NCBI GenBank assembly: GCA_028695495.1
Contig: JAQVIX010000007.1
Span: 1 to 60,928, forward strand
DNA from: Candidatus Cloacimonadota bacterium
GTDB taxonomy: Bacteria > Cloacimonadota > Cloacimonadia > Cloacimonadales > Cloacimonadaceae
DNA length: 60,928 nt
Reading direction: 5' to 3'
The number at the start of each line of letters is the position of its first letter. Position 1 is the first letter of the stretch. The notes under the pieces are model-generated. The model had not been told where the DNA came from. It was given only the letters and a program-made list of their open reading frames with translations, and did no database searches. Positions 41,914-51,905 of the stretch are shown in pieces. The position numbers were made by a program, and so were the translations under genes.

Positions 41914-43862
41914 CCGCTACTCTTGGAAATTTTGGTTTCGATTTTTAAAGGAAGCTGTGCGTTTAATATCAGTTTAAAAGCAAGCGCTTTTTCTTTCTTA
42001 GAATAAGCTTTCGAGACCCAGGATTCATAGATTTCACCTCGATATTCCGCTTCTGCCTGAAAATGTAACTCAATATTGTTTCCAGTTTCGCAAGTAGTGC
42101 TAAGAACACCATTTTCATATTTCAGAGGGATATCTGCATCAAAATGAAAATAGATTTCCACTTGATGCTGGTTTTTGCCTATCAGAAAATCTGTAATCAA
42201 CCATTCTCTGCTTTTTTTATTATATTCAATCCTGCGTTTATGAATGGCAGGAGATTTTAGGCGCATATATCCGCTATGCTCTCCTTCAAATAACACCATC
42301 TCATCATTATCAATCCAATTCAGGGTTTTGGGAATCGCATTTCTGCTAAAACCCCAAAGGTATTCCCGCGAAAGCTCACTCTGATCCTTTCCGTCTATCA
42401 CCACTGTATTATGCATTTTTGTGCTTCTGAAAAGGGTTCTGGCATTCGGATCCGCAGAATAGATATAAGACCCCGGATCCACGATGAAGCTTTTATCTTC
42501 CATAAAAAGCTCAAAAGACAAAAGATCGCTATGCGTGTGGGTGCCTTGTCCTAATTCCGGATACTTGCTCTGACCGCTGTTATTGATGAACATATAATCC
42601 TTATCTTGCCGGATGATATAAAAACCCGCATCAGGGAATGCCTTTGATCTAAGACTTATCGGATTTACTTCAATATTATGGAAGCTTTCCAAAGAGCCGC
42701 CCCCCAATAGCATGATCCCGTCCACCGGGTAAAAGCCCGCCGCCGCCTTAAAATCCGACCTATTGAAAACAACCGCACCCATTGCCAAAAGCTCCCTGTA
42801 TTCCAGATTTGAAGCAACTGAAAAAGGATGCAGGCGGGCATCATCCTGATCTCCGATCACCGGCGGAAATCCATTGGGTTTCAGATAATACATGATGAAT
42901 TCAAGCATTTTTTCCAAACGGTACCAAATATCCTGCGGAATCTCGTAGCCTGCTTTATGAAGCTGGATTACGGATGAAAAACATAGATCTGCCACTAAAC
43001 GGTGATAGTTTGTACTACGCTCATAAGATGATCCGGAAGGTAGTATCTGTGTCCGCATTTCACGAAATAATTCCTTAGTTCCCCAACCCAACCATGCCTT
43101 TCCTGCTTTCGTTTTTGAAAATAAAAGTCCCAAATAAATCTGCCCGGCAAGGTCGCCCAGATAATGATTGTGATTATTAAACATTTGTTTTTCCGGGCGG
43201 TAGTACACATGTACGCCGTGTTGGTATAAAGAGTGGATGATTTTTTTGTAAAATGTTGTGTCTTTTTTTATCGGATATTGGAACAGATGCAAAGCCCAAA
43301 TCCAATTCACTGCGCGGATAGCTATATCCTGGGTACAGCCCCAGTTTATGCTGTGCATAAAGGGGTTTTCTTCTATCCAATCCAGAATCAAAGTTCGGAA
43401 TCTCTGGTAATACTTTTCATCTTGTGTATATCTATATGCAATACCCAGAAGTAACCCAAAATGGAAGCGGCTGATTTCACGCGGGATTTTTACATCTGCA
43501 TCGTTATCCAAATCCACTTGAACGTATTTTCTAAAATATTGACCCTTTTCCCACACAAAACCGGAACGGTAATCTTTTGCCCAATCTACCTTATCTCCGG
43601 TTTCAAATACATTATTCAAGGCATAGATTCTGCCTGCGCAGATCTCATTTGCTCTTTGCAAAAAGTCCTGCTTTTTTTCCTCGGGCAAAGCGCCGATATC
43701 GATAAAAAAACTTGCTCGCCGGTCTTTTTTTGAGGCCAATAGCTTGCAGATAAAACCTTTGTTTAGGTCGGTCAGTTTTCTTGCGGCTACATATACTTTC
43801 TTTACGATGTATTCTTGAAGCTCGTAATAATTTGAAAAACGTCTTTTATTCTTTTTTATCAT
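41910..43862 (-). CDS. heparinase II/III-like protein
   Basis: The 650-aa protein has the alpha-helical toroid (NWGCTQDIAIRAVNWIWAL, QMFNNHNHYLGDLAGQIYLG, SSYERSTNYHRLVADL with the Tyr-His pair) and the C-terminal beta domain beginning near QGTHTHSDLLSFEL and DPGSYIYSADPNARTLFRSTKMHNTVVIDG. Polysaccharide lyases of this fold cleave uronic-acid glycans. No signal peptide is present, so it may act in the cytoplasm as an epimerase-like or editing enzyme rather than a secreted lyase, as DsbE-like capsule proteins do. Role in assembly is inferred from operon position. Confidence 0.87.
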   Translation of the reverse strand: MIKKNKRRFSNYYELQEYIVKKVYVAARKLTDLNKGFICKLLASKKDRRASFFIDIGALPEEKKQDFLQRANEICAGRIYALNNVFETGDKVDWAKDYRSGFVWEKGQYFRKYVQVDLDNDADVKIPREISRFHFGLLLGIAYRYTQDEKYYQRFRTLILDWIEENPFMHSINWGCTQDIAIRAVNWIWALHLFQYPIKKDTTFYKKIIHSLYQHGVHVYYRPEKQMFNNHNHYLGDLAGQIYLGLLFSKTKAGKAWLGWGTKELFREMRTQILPSGSSYERSTNYHRLVADLCFSSVIQLHKAGYEIPQDIWYRLEKMLEFIMYYLKPNGFPPVIGDQDDARLHPFSVASNLEYRELLAMGAVVFNRSDFKAAAGFYPVDGIMLLGGGSLESFHNIEVNPISLRSKAFPDAGFYIIRQDKDYMFINNSGQSKYPELGQGTHTHSDLLSFELFMEDKSFIVDPGSYIYSADPNARTLFRSTKMHNTVVIDGKDQSELSREYLWGFSRNAIPKTLNWIDNDEMVLFEGEHSGYMRLKSPAIHKRRIEYNKKSREWLITDFLIGKNQHQVEIYFHFDADIPLKYENGVLSTTCETGNNIELHFQAEAEYRGEIYESWVSKAYSKKEKALAFKLILNAQLPLKIETKISKSSG

Positions 43863-43881
43863 AATTAATTACAATTTCTAT

Positions 43882-45225
43882 TTAGGTTCTGTTTGATACA
43901 TTAAGAAAAGACAGCTTGCCCATTTCGGTGCGCGGAATGCTATCAACGATCTCAATCGTTATAAGCATATTTTCACCTAATTCTTTTCTAAGTTCGTCTT
44001 TAATCTTTTGCATATGGTGCTCTTCAAAATGATCTGACACTTTCATTATAAATATTGTTTTCCCCACCTCTTTCTGCTTAAACTGATACTGAATCACTTC
44101 ATCAAAAAGACTGATCAGCTCATAGGGAAGCAGGACATTTGCTGGAATGATAAGCCCCTTGGCATCAATCAAGTATTCGTTGCTACGACCATGGACTTTT
44201 TTTATCAGTCTATGTCCTCTGCCGCAAGAACATATATCGTTTGACATTGTGACTATATCTTCGGTATTAAAGCGGATTAAAGGCATTGCTTTATTCAAAA
44301 AGCTGGTTACTATAAGCTTGCCTTCTTTTTCTGAGTTTTCGTTATACTCACCTGCAAGCTCTGCATAGCCATAATCTGGAAAGATATGATAGTGTGTGCT
44401 TTGTTCACATTCACCTGCAAGGCATCTTCTTTCAGTATGCCCGTACCACGAAAATATTCTTGTTTTAAAGGCTAATTCGATATCTGCTCTCTGAAAATCA
44501 AAAAGGTTCTCCGAACCCAAAAAAATGGCTGATAGCTTTGTTAGTGAAAGTTCTATATTATTTTTAAGTAAATGCTTTGCCCATAGGTATATAATTGATG
44601 GATAGGCATGAATAAAATCTGGATTGAACTTTTCAAGAACATCTAAGTATTCATCGAAGATAGAGTCATCGGCTATGTAGGATGAAAATATTAACCTGCC
44701 ATTTGATATTTCATAATTCCCTTTAGTTGGTTTTATGCCCCTTAAAAGAGCCATGCTTTGCCTTTTTTTGTGGTCAAAACCTACTCTGTTCCATTGCAAA
44801 TGCATAAAAGCACGCTCAATAGCCCCATCGTTTTTTTGACGTTTGTATTCCGCTGGCACACCCGTGGAGCCTCCCGAATATATCGTACCTATTTGTTTAC
44901 GTGGAATTGCCGTTGAAACAAATTTGTCTCGATTCAGTTGAACTGTTCTTTTATTTAGGATAGGTAAATCTTGTAGTTGCTCAAAATCGCAAAATTGAAA
45001 AGGATCAAATTGGATCTTTTTAAACAGCTCGTGATAATAAGGAACATATTTGTAGGAATATTCCAAGATAGTCTTCAATCTTTTTAATTGTATTCTATCA
45101 AATTCATCCCGGCTAATAAACTCGTTGCTTTGGGCAATTTTATAGTATTCCCTATATTGCTTCTTGGCTGTAAAGTAATATGGCAAGTAGTTATAAATAG
45201 TTTTTGCTGCTTTTTTAATAAGCAT
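43882..45225 (-). CDS. CapK/PaaK-like AMP-forming ligase
   Basis: The 447-aa adenylating enzyme has IGTIYSGGSTGVPAEYKRQ (P-loop-like motif), FLGSENLFD, YGHTERRCLAGEC and MPLIRFNTEDIVTM with CSCGRGHRLIKKVHGRSNEYL, the phenylacetate-CoA ligase pattern including its Cys-rich turn. CapK homologues occur widely in capsule loci and are thought to activate an acid for transfer to the glycan; biochemistry is largely open. It could activate the acid used by the ATP-grasp/amide genes nearby. Confidence 0.88.
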   Translation of the reverse strand: MLIKKAAKTIYNYLPYYFTAKKQYREYYKIAQSNEFISRDEFDRIQLKRLKTILEYSYKYVPYYHELFKKIQFDPFQFCDFEQLQDLPILNKRTVQLNRDKFVSTAIPRKQIGTIYSGGSTGVPAEYKRQKNDGAIERAFMHLQWNRVGFDHKKRQSMALLRGIKPTKGNYEISNGRLIFSSYIADDSIFDEYLDVLEKFNPDFIHAYPSIIYLWAKHLLKNNIELSLTKLSAIFLGSENLFDFQRADIELAFKTRIFSWYGHTERRCLAGECEQSTHYHIFPDYGYAELAGEYNENSEKEGKLIVTSFLNKAMPLIRFNTEDIVTMSNDICSCGRGHRLIKKVHGRSNEYLIDAKGLIIPANVLLPYELISLFDEVIQYQFKQKEVGKTIFIMKVSDHFEEHHMQKIKDELRKELGENMLITIEIVDSIPRTEMGKLSFLNVSNRT

Positions 45226-45585
45226 ATTGCTTGACCTCTTTTTTGAGCATCATAAAACCCATACGCACTAATAATATGTTGCTTTATTTGTACTTAACTT
45301 CCAAAAAGCAGTTCCGGTCAAATTCGGCTTTCGCTTCGGCAGCTTCATTGAAAATATGTGCAAAATCACGGCAAACATCTTTCTTGTTAGTGCCCTGAAT
45401 TGAGTAATGCACTAACATAAGTTATTCTCAATTGATTTGTTATGTTTAATTTTGCATGAAACGCAGGTGATTCTTCGGATTAGAGTCCAATGCGCAACCC
45501 TGCACATACGAATAATCATTGGATTATAACAGTTATTTACCTATGTCATGCAAAAAATCAAGAGGTATTATTCATGCTTTCCAAT
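45226..45585. other. 360-bp gap with one small frame
   Basis: No established gene. It contains the small reading frame at 45284-45418 and otherwise A+T-rich DNA with no convincing terminator. The gap interrupts the otherwise tight minus-strand operon between the flippase and CapK-like genes. Confidence 0.4.
45284..45418 (-). CDS. possible small protein, 44 aa, or gene remnant
   Basis: ATG at 45416-45418, TAA at 45284-45286. The peptide starts MLVHYSIQGTNKK and has an amphipathic helix FAHIFNEAAEAKAEFDRN; composition looks protein-like. No strong ribosome site (GAGAA only) and no family match, so a decayed fragment is equally likely. Confidence 0.25.
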   Translation of the reverse strand: MLVHYSIQGTNKKDVCRDFAHIFNEAAEAKAEFDRNCFLEVKYK

Positions 45586-47043
45586 TTATGGTTTTTTCCC
45601 TATATGATAAACAAACTGATCATAAGCTAACTTTTTAATCTCAAAATATTCTTTTATTTTAAACAACTCCCCTGATACTATTATGTAGATAAAACAAGTT
45701 AAGCATTTGATGATCAGAGATATGAATAGATTTTTTGACAATATAGAACCTGCTGCAAGGGCAACAAGCGTCATGATTAGAGTATTTATAAAAACTGGTG
45801 AAAGTTGAATAACTTGTTTAAAGATAGAGTAATTTATCATTTTCCCAGAAAACATTGAGTTTGCAATATATGTGACTATTGAGTTAAATACGACTCCCCA
45901 CACAAGAGCATTCATACCATAGATTACACCCAAGACAATCGCGGGGATAGAAAATATTTTTTCTAATATTTCGATAAACAAGTATAAATCCGATCTTCCT
46001 TTTGCTTTAATCACATTTAAATTGATTAATTGCAATGGGTATAAAACCCCACCAAAACATAGTATTTGAAGATAAACAATTGATGGTGCCCATTTTTCGC
46101 CTACCAATAAAAGAACCACTTCTTTGGCGTTAACAAAGAGCATCCCAAGCAAGGTAGCTGTTATAAAAAAAACTAGTTTTAATAATTTAACGTAAGCATC
46201 TTTGAGTTTATGATTGTCTTCGTTTATTGATGCCAATACCGGATAAGTAACCCGCTGTGTGCTTGATTCTATCGAGCCAGTAATGTAGGATTTAAATTGA
46301 TTTGCCCGGCTGTAATAACCTAACTGTTCAGCCGAGTAATACTTACCTATTACTAAACTGTAAATATTCTTATATATTGAATGAATAATAGAGGATAGAA
46401 GCATTTTTGAACCGAAACCAAATAGCTCTCTAAAGGATTCCCAGCTATACATCAGTTTAGGTTTCCAAGTGGAACTAAGATGTAGCAAGACCACTCTACT
46501 GAGATTTTGCCACAGGGTTTTGATAGCCAGACTCCAAAAACCAAAACCCATATAGGCAAATATTACCCCAATGATACCGGAACTAATACTGGAGAGAAAG
46601 TTTATCCTTGTTTGTCTTTTGAAGTCAATTGACCTGGTTAGCATTGCTGTTTCGACCATTCCAAAAGAATTAAAAACCAGATTTAAAGACATCACCTTTA
46701 CTAAAAGAATTAGTTCTTGCTTTTTGTAGAATGCAGCAATAGCTTCTGAAGAAAAAAATAATAATAAAAAAAGCACTGCCCCTATAACAATATTAGTATA
46801 AAACATAGTATTATAATCTTGTTCGGTGCATTCTTTCTTTCGAACGAGTGCAGACATTAGCCCACCCTCAGCCAGGACTTCCAAGAGTGTAACAAAAACC
46901 ATGCTCATGCCTACAATGCCATATTCAGAAGGACTAAGCAGGCGCGCCAAAACAATCCCAAACACAAAATGAACCACTTGGTTCATAATGCTATCAGTAA
47001 AGCTCCATTTAAGCCCGGATACTGTTTTTTGTTTTAGGTTCAT
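45586..47043 (-). CDS. Wzx-like polysaccharide flippase
   Basis: The 485-aa membrane protein has about 12-14 hydrophobic segments and the opening MNLKQKTVSGLKWSFTDS...ARLLSPSEYGIVGM, typical of the lipopolysaccharide biosynthesis (WzxC/TuaB-like) branch of the MOP superfamily; RANQFKSYITGSIESSTQRVTYPVLA is a further hallmark. It carries undecaprenyl-linked repeat units across the inner membrane. Next to the polymerase gene upstream (100 bp), as expected for a Wzx/Wzy locus. Confidence 0.92.
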   Translation of the reverse strand: MNLKQKTVSGLKWSFTDSIMNQVVHFVFGIVLARLLSPSEYGIVGMSMVFVTLLEVLAEGGLMSALVRKKECTEQDYNTMFYTNIVIGAVLFLLLFFSSEAIAAFYKKQELILLVKVMSLNLVFNSFGMVETAMLTRSIDFKRQTRINFLSSISSGIIGVIFAYMGFGFWSLAIKTLWQNLSRVVLLHLSSTWKPKLMYSWESFRELFGFGSKMLLSSIIHSIYKNIYSLVIGKYYSAEQLGYYSRANQFKSYITGSIESSTQRVTYPVLASINEDNHKLKDAYVKLLKLVFFITATLLGMLFVNAKEVVLLLVGEKWAPSIVYLQILCFGGVLYPLQLINLNVIKAKGRSDLYLFIEILEKIFSIPAIVLGVIYGMNALVWGVVFNSIVTYIANSMFSGKMINYSIFKQVIQLSPVFINTLIMTLVALAAGSILSKNLFISLIIKCLTCFIYIIVSGELFKIKEYFEIKKLAYDQFVYHIGKKP

Positions 47044-47143
47044 TTTATTCTTAATGTCAGTGTGATTATAGCTGTTTTACGAATTGTTTAATGTGTTAAT
47101 TATGATGCAAGTTTAACAACACATAGTGGACTTATCATTATTG

Positions 47144-48472
47144 TTACACATTCCCAATAATGGATACTTGATTTTGGTTTTTAAATGTTTGTTTAAACTT
47201 GTTGTTTAATTCTTTTGACTCGCTCCAATATAAGGATAGCGCAATCATTAAACCGAAATCGGCTAAAGAAAAATTTCCCATCGACATGGCGCTCACAATA
47301 AAACCTAATACAATTAAAAAATATGTTATATTTCCAGACAACCTGTAAAAAACATATAGTTTATACAACAAAACCATATAAAACAGATAAAGTGGCCATG
47401 ACCCAAGTATTCCATACCGACTAATAGGATGGAAAACCCCTATTAAGTCAGCATCAATTCGTCTATCCAAATCATCAAAGTAATCTTGACTTACCCCTGA
47501 TAAATAAATACCTCCCCAAAAAGTCCTTGAGAAGTGTTTAAAAAAAACATCGTAATTGTGCTGTCGCGCTCCAAAAGAGCCTTCAGTAATTCCACCTTTA
47601 TCTTCGTCCAATATTCGATTCTTAATCACATCCTCTACAGGGAAAGATAAAAACAACAACAATCCTAATACAAGCACGAGTGTTATTACAAAATAAATAA
47701 TATATTGAATTTTTAGCCTTGAAAATGAAATGATTATTGGAGATGATACTATTAAAAAGTAAATCATAATCCAGCGTGTTTTAGTAAGAAAAACAAACAG
47801 AGCTCCAAGACCAAATACAATAAAAGAAATAATTTGTTTTCTTGTTTTAACCAAGTGACCTAATATAATTCCATATAAAGAAACAAAGGTAAATCCGTTC
47901 GCTTCCAACCCTAACAAACCAAAGTAAGAATGATTTCGCCATTGGTCTCTGCCTACAATGCCTTCGCGCTTGATTAGCCTATCCATATGTCCTGATGCAA
48001 ACATAGGATCTATAAATTCTTGGTATAATATTACAAGAATCGCCAGAATGAACATTACCCAAATTAGGTTGAAGATATTTTTATGGAATAAATCATTCAT
48101 CGACCTTGCGTTATCCAAGAAAATCAACAACAATAATATTAAGAAATCATTACCATATAACATTCCTTTTAGAAAACCAATATTTCCGGTTATTAGGATG
48201 TTTAGAATTATAGTGTTAAGCAGGTAAAGACCGTATAGAAAAGAAACAACGGAAAATTTTATATTTCCACTCATCGCTTGGGGTACAAGCATTATTGCCA
48301 ATATTCCGGTGGCGATCATCTTTACTATGCCGTACCCACTATAGAATGGATACATTTCGAAAAAAATATAACTAATCACCGGAGAAAAACACAAAAACAA
48401 AACAAATATATATAGTTGCATTCCCCTCTTTTTGTTCTGCTGTGATTTATTTAAATGAGTCGTTTCACCCAT
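47144..48472 (-). CDS. Wzy-like O-antigen polymerase/ligase-family membrane protein
   Basis: The 442-aa membrane protein has about 11-12 hydrophobic segments and a large hydrophilic periplasmic loop (residues near 270-345: EDVIKNRILDEDKGGITEGSFGARQHNYDVFFKHF and following), with the Arg/His residues typical of the polymerase loop. Wzy family sequences are too variable for a named match. Joins lipid-linked repeat units in the periplasm; ligase is the alternative. It overlaps the GT-C gene by 8 nt. Confidence 0.8.
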   Translation of the reverse strand: MGETTHLNKSQQNKKRGMQLYIFVLFLCFSPVISYIFFEMYPFYSGYGIVKMIATGILAIMLVPQAMSGNIKFSVVSFLYGLYLLNTIILNILITGNIGFLKGMLYGNDFLILLLLIFLDNARSMNDLFHKNIFNLIWVMFILAILVILYQEFIDPMFASGHMDRLIKREGIVGRDQWRNHSYFGLLGLEANGFTFVSLYGIILGHLVKTRKQIISFIVFGLGALFVFLTKTRWIMIYFLIVSSPIIISFSRLKIQYIIYFVITLVLVLGLLLFLSFPVEDVIKNRILDEDKGGITEGSFGARQHNYDVFFKHFSRTFWGGIYLSGVSQDYFDDLDRRIDADLIGVFHPISRYGILGSWPLYLFYMVLLYKLYVFYRLSGNITYFLIVLGFIVSAMSMGNFSLADFGLMIALSLYWSESKELNNKFKQTFKNQNQVSIIGNV

Positions 48473-49865
48473 TATTCTTATATTTCCTTATTAGATTTAC
48501 AGAGCAGAACAACATAAAAGGGATAATGGGGACAAAGCGTCTTGATTCGCTGCCAATAATCATAAATAGAGCTCCATAAAGTATATATGGCATAAAAAAC
48601 ACTATTTGTTGTTTGCTAAGCTTAATTATTCCCAAGGGGAATAATATTGCCAATAAAGCGCTTATACCATACAAAATGAACTTAAGCAAAGTGTTGTTTC
48701 TTGGATCCCAAAACTTATATTTGAGAACAGGCCACCAATTTTTGTGAAAAAGCAAGTTTTTTAATCTTGTAGTCATACGGTATGCCACAAACTTATAATG
48801 CATTAGATTGGTCGATCCAATTTCTGCTCTTATCGAATCAGCAATATTGTTGTACCATCCATTAAAAGACCTGTCAAACACTTCTCTTGAGCTTAAAGGA
48901 TAATACTCGGTGTGCTCAAAATTACTAATGTCTTCGGAACTCATTCTTCCATAATATTTGGCTTCATAAATAGCTGAATTTGTGGTCATCACCTCGTGGG
49001 TAAGACTTGTTCCACCAGATTTTAAAATGCGTATATCCGGATAGTAGGCATAAACTTTTAAAAGCCAGGGCATCATAATTGCAATAAATAAAACTCCATA
49101 AAAAACACTACATACAATTGCTTTTAAGAATGTTTCTTTCCTTAAGAGCATCGCAATAAACACTAAAATTGTAAAAACAATCATTACCTGCCAGGTTAAA
49201 CTTGCCAAAGCAATAAGCAAAACTGCGCACCATAAATATAGATGATCCCCCTTTTTTAGGTATAAAGCTAACAAATAAGCAAATAAAGCTAACAAAAAAG
49301 TGATCAGAGGTTCTCGCAGAATATTAATACTCATCTGAATGAAGGGCACAAATAACAACGAGGCTACTGATACAATCTTGTTAACTGCACTTATATGAAT
49401 TGCTTGGAGTGTTTGGTAAAAAAACAGCACGGACATGACCATCAAAAAAAACTGAATATATTGTACGGCTCTAACTTCTCTTTTTTCATCCAATAGTTTT
49501 TTTGCATTTAAATCATACCCGTCCGATGAAATATGACTTACATCTCCCACCATCGAACAAACTCCATAAACGCCAGCCAAAAAAAGCGGATATCCCGGTT
49601 CTCGAATAAAGTGAGGTTCATAATCAATATTGTCTTTGGTGTTGATAGAAGAATTATACACCCCATATTTTAGAATGTTTACAGCAAGTGCATGATATCC
49701 GGTTGAGTCTGGAGCAAAATGATCCGGTTTATTGAATATAAACAAACCATAAAACTGTAATATGCTGATCAAAACAAAAATAATGGGAAATAAGAATTTA
49801 TTTTTGAGGTGACTCCTTTCATGAATGCTTTCCATTCGTGTTATATTCTGATCATTCTTATTCAT
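48465..49865 (-). CDS. GT-C family membrane glycosyltransferase (PMT/ArnT-like)
   Basis: The 466-aa protein has about 10-11 hydrophobic segments. After TM1 comes a loop with PDHFAPDSTGYHALAVNIL and the acidic DxE-like residues expected at the GT-C active site, then FIREPGYPLFLAG, a hallmark of the PMT-like group. It uses a polyprenyl-phosphate sugar in the periplasm. Together with the adjacent GtrA and GtrB genes it forms a Gtr-type glycan modification trio, adding a side branch after export. Confidence 0.85.
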   Translation of the reverse strand: MNKNDQNITRMESIHERSHLKNKFLFPIIFVLISILQFYGLFIFNKPDHFAPDSTGYHALAVNILKYGVYNSSINTKDNIDYEPHFIREPGYPLFLAGVYGVCSMVGDVSHISSDGYDLNAKKLLDEKREVRAVQYIQFFLMVMSVLFFYQTLQAIHISAVNKIVSVASLLFVPFIQMSINILREPLITFLLALFAYLLALYLKKGDHLYLWCAVLLIALASLTWQVMIVFTILVFIAMLLRKETFLKAIVCSVFYGVLFIAIMMPWLLKVYAYYPDIRILKSGGTSLTHEVMTTNSAIYEAKYYGRMSSEDISNFEHTEYYPLSSREVFDRSFNGWYNNIADSIRAEIGSTNLMHYKFVAYRMTTRLKNLLFHKNWWPVLKYKFWDPRNNTLLKFILYGISALLAILFPLGIIKLSKQQIVFFMPYILYGALFMIIGSESRRFVPIIPFMLFCSVNLIRKYKNNG

Positions 49866-50261
49866 TTAATTATCCTTTTTAAGTGCCCAATAATTTATAC
49901 CGAAAAAGTTAATAAGTACGATTAGGGGTAAAATAAACAACTGCGACCAAAAAGGGTCCCCATTCCAGGATTCAACCACTATTTTCAGTAAAATCACATT
50001 CAGGCCATAAGAAGAAACGTAAATTATCAAATACCTGCAGAATCTTGCATCAAAAGCGAAAGAAGATTCTTGTTTGAAAGCCCAAACGTAATTAACGACA
50101 TAGCTATAGAGCACCCCAGAAACCCATGATATGGAAAAAGATAGGATATAGTGCACATGTAACCATTGAAGAAATGCGTAATATACAAGTGTTGTAAGTA
50201 GCGCATTGCTTAGCCCTACCACAAAATATTTTATGAATCGCTCAATCAAGTATTTCATCAA
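49866..50261 (-). CDS. GtrA family membrane protein
   Basis: The 131-aa protein has four hydrophobic segments and the GtrA pattern FIKYFVVGLSNALLTTLVYYAFL near the N-terminus and YVVNYVWAFKQE. GtrA proteins are thought to move polyprenyl-phosphate sugars to the periplasm. It overlaps the GtrB-like gene by 20 nt and is directly followed by the GT-C gene. Confidence 0.9.
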   Translation of the reverse strand: MMKYLIERFIKYFVVGLSNALLTTLVYYAFLQWLHVHYILSFSISWVSGVLYSYVVNYVWAFKQESSFAFDARFCRYLIIYVSSYGLNVILLKIVVESWNGDPFWSQLFILPLIVLINFFGINYWALKKDN

Positions 50262-51219
50262 TCACATACATGGGTCTTTTTCTTACTTGGTCCAAAGTGC
50301 GCCATAAGTATTCTCCAATAATTCCTAACATCATCATTTGGATTCCTGACAGTACCAAAATTAAAATCATGATGGGCGCCCAGCCCTTAAAAGGTGTCCT
50401 CATAAAAAAGTATGAAAACACAATGGATATTGCATATATAAAACCAAAAACTGAAATTATCATTCCAACAACAGTCATTATTCTTATGGGCAAATATGAA
50501 AAGGACATCACTCCATCAATAAGCATTTTTATTTTTTTTGAGAAAGTCCATTTTGATTTCCCATCTACCCTCTTACTGCGCGTGTAGGGGATAAACGTAA
50601 CGGGATATCCGGTGTATAAAACGCTGCCTTGCAAAAAAGAATTCCTTTCCGGATGTTGCATAATTTGGTCTATCACTCGCCTTGTCATCAAAAAATAATC
50701 AAAACCACCTATGGGCATATTGTCAAATGTAAGCTTTCGCATTAACCAATAAAAAAGCCTTGAAGTATAAACTCTATAAAAAGATTCATCTCTGTCCTTT
50801 CTGGTGGCGATGACAATATCAACCGGATTGTTTAACACCTGTGTAAGCATTTCATTTATTAGTTCAGGAGGGTCCTGAATATCAGCGCTCATGGTTACAA
50901 CATAGTCTGAACTGGCTCTTTTTAGTCCAGCCATCACGGCATTTAGTTGCCCGAAGTTTCGTGAAAATTTTATCAATGTGACGCGTTCTGGGTCATTTTC
51001 TTTGATATTTTGAAGAACCCCATAAGAATTATCTTTAGATCCGTCATCTACAAAAATCATCCTGAAGTCAATTGCTGGATTTCGACTAACTACATTATTA
51101 ACCAAACTATTATAAAGCTGTTCGACAGATCCGGCATTAAAATATACTGGTACGACTATTGTCAGGCTTTTTTTTGTTGTCTGTGAAAGATTTATTTCCA
51201 TTTTTGTTTGTTTTTTCAT
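50242..51219 (-). CDS. GtrB-like polyprenyl-phosphate glycosyltransferase (GT2)
   Basis: The 325-aa protein has a GT-A domain (VVPVYFNAGSVEQLYNSL, FVDDGSKDNSY, FSRNFGQLNAVMAGL, MSADIQDPPELI with DxQD catalytic Asp) and two C-terminal TM helices (about 235-265 and 275-300), as in GtrB/DPM1. It makes a polyprenyl-phosphate sugar on the cytoplasmic face, feeding the GtrA and GT-C proteins downstream. A second Met at residue 8 is an alternative start. Confidence 0.92.
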   Translation of the reverse strand: MKKQTKMEINLSQTTKKSLTIVVPVYFNAGSVEQLYNSLVNNVVSRNPAIDFRMIFVDDGSKDNSYGVLQNIKENDPERVTLIKFSRNFGQLNAVMAGLKRASSDYVVTMSADIQDPPELINEMLTQVLNNPVDIVIATRKDRDESFYRVYTSRLFYWLMRKLTFDNMPIGGFDYFLMTRRVIDQIMQHPERNSFLQGSVLYTGYPVTFIPYTRSKRVDGKSKWTFSKKIKMLIDGVMSFSYLPIRIMTVVGMIISVFGFIYAISIVFSYFFMRTPFKGWAPIMILILVLSGIQMMMLGIIGEYLWRTLDQVRKRPMYVIDEILD

Positions 51220-51242
51220 GCTACAGATCTCTTTATACTAAA

Positions 51243-51905
51243 TTAATTTGGTATTTCAATTGCCGGATTACCAAAATAGCGTTTACCGGCTTTTATATTG
51301 CTAATAATCACCGATCCTGCTCCGACAAAAGCATCATCCCCAATGTGTCTTTGAGGAATTATGTTTGCATGAGATCCAATAAAAACTCTTTCTCCCACAT
51401 TGCAGTGTCCCCCTATCTCTACTTGGCTCATGATTGATGTAAAACTTCCTATCCTACAGTCATGCCCGATCTGAGTCCCCACGTTGATTGTTACACATTT
51501 ACCAATCCTAACATCGGTTGATATGGCAACAAAAGGACAAATAACTGAACCTTCACCAATCTCTGAAAATTTCCCGACGAGAGCACGACTATCTATGTAT
51601 GTTAAAATCTTTACTTTACCCAATAAAGAATTGTATATTTCTTTTTTCCATTTCCAATCACTTATAGCTATTAAACAGTAATCATCACTATCAAACTGAT
51701 AATCGTAAAATGACCCTAAAACTCTATAATCTGTTTGGTAATTTTCGAGCGGATTTTTCCCCTTAAAATCATGCAAATAACCTTTAATAATCCATTTATG
51801 CTTTTTTTGAGGGTCGCTTTCAATCCAGGACTCAAGTTCTCTGCCGAATCCACCCGCACCAACAATTATGATATTTTTTTTATCTGACACTATAACCACC
51901 ATCAA
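51243..51905 (-). CDS. NeuD/PglD-type acyltransferase
   Basis: The 220-aa protein has an N-terminal nucleotide-sugar domain (NIIIVGAGGFGRELESWIE) and a C-terminal left-handed beta-helix (VICPFVAISTDVRIGKCVTINVGTQIGHDCRIGSF, catalytic His after GTQIG). PglD relatives N-acylate UDP-4-amino sugars. The called start overlaps the SDR gene by 26 nt; the GTG at the SDKKN segment, near 51890, is more likely real. With the ACP, KAS III and reductase genes just upstream it probably installs their acyl product on the 4-amino sugar. Confidence 0.87.
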   Translation of the reverse strand: MMVVIVSDKKNIIIVGAGGFGRELESWIESDPQKKHKWIIKGYLHDFKGKNPLENYQTDYRVLGSFYDYQFDSDDYCLIAISDWKWKKEIYNSLLGKVKILTYIDSRALVGKFSEIGEGSVICPFVAISTDVRIGKCVTINVGTQIGHDCRIGSFTSIMSQVEIGGHCNVGERVFIGSHANIIPQRHIGDDAFVGAGSVIISNIKAGKRYFGNPAIEIPN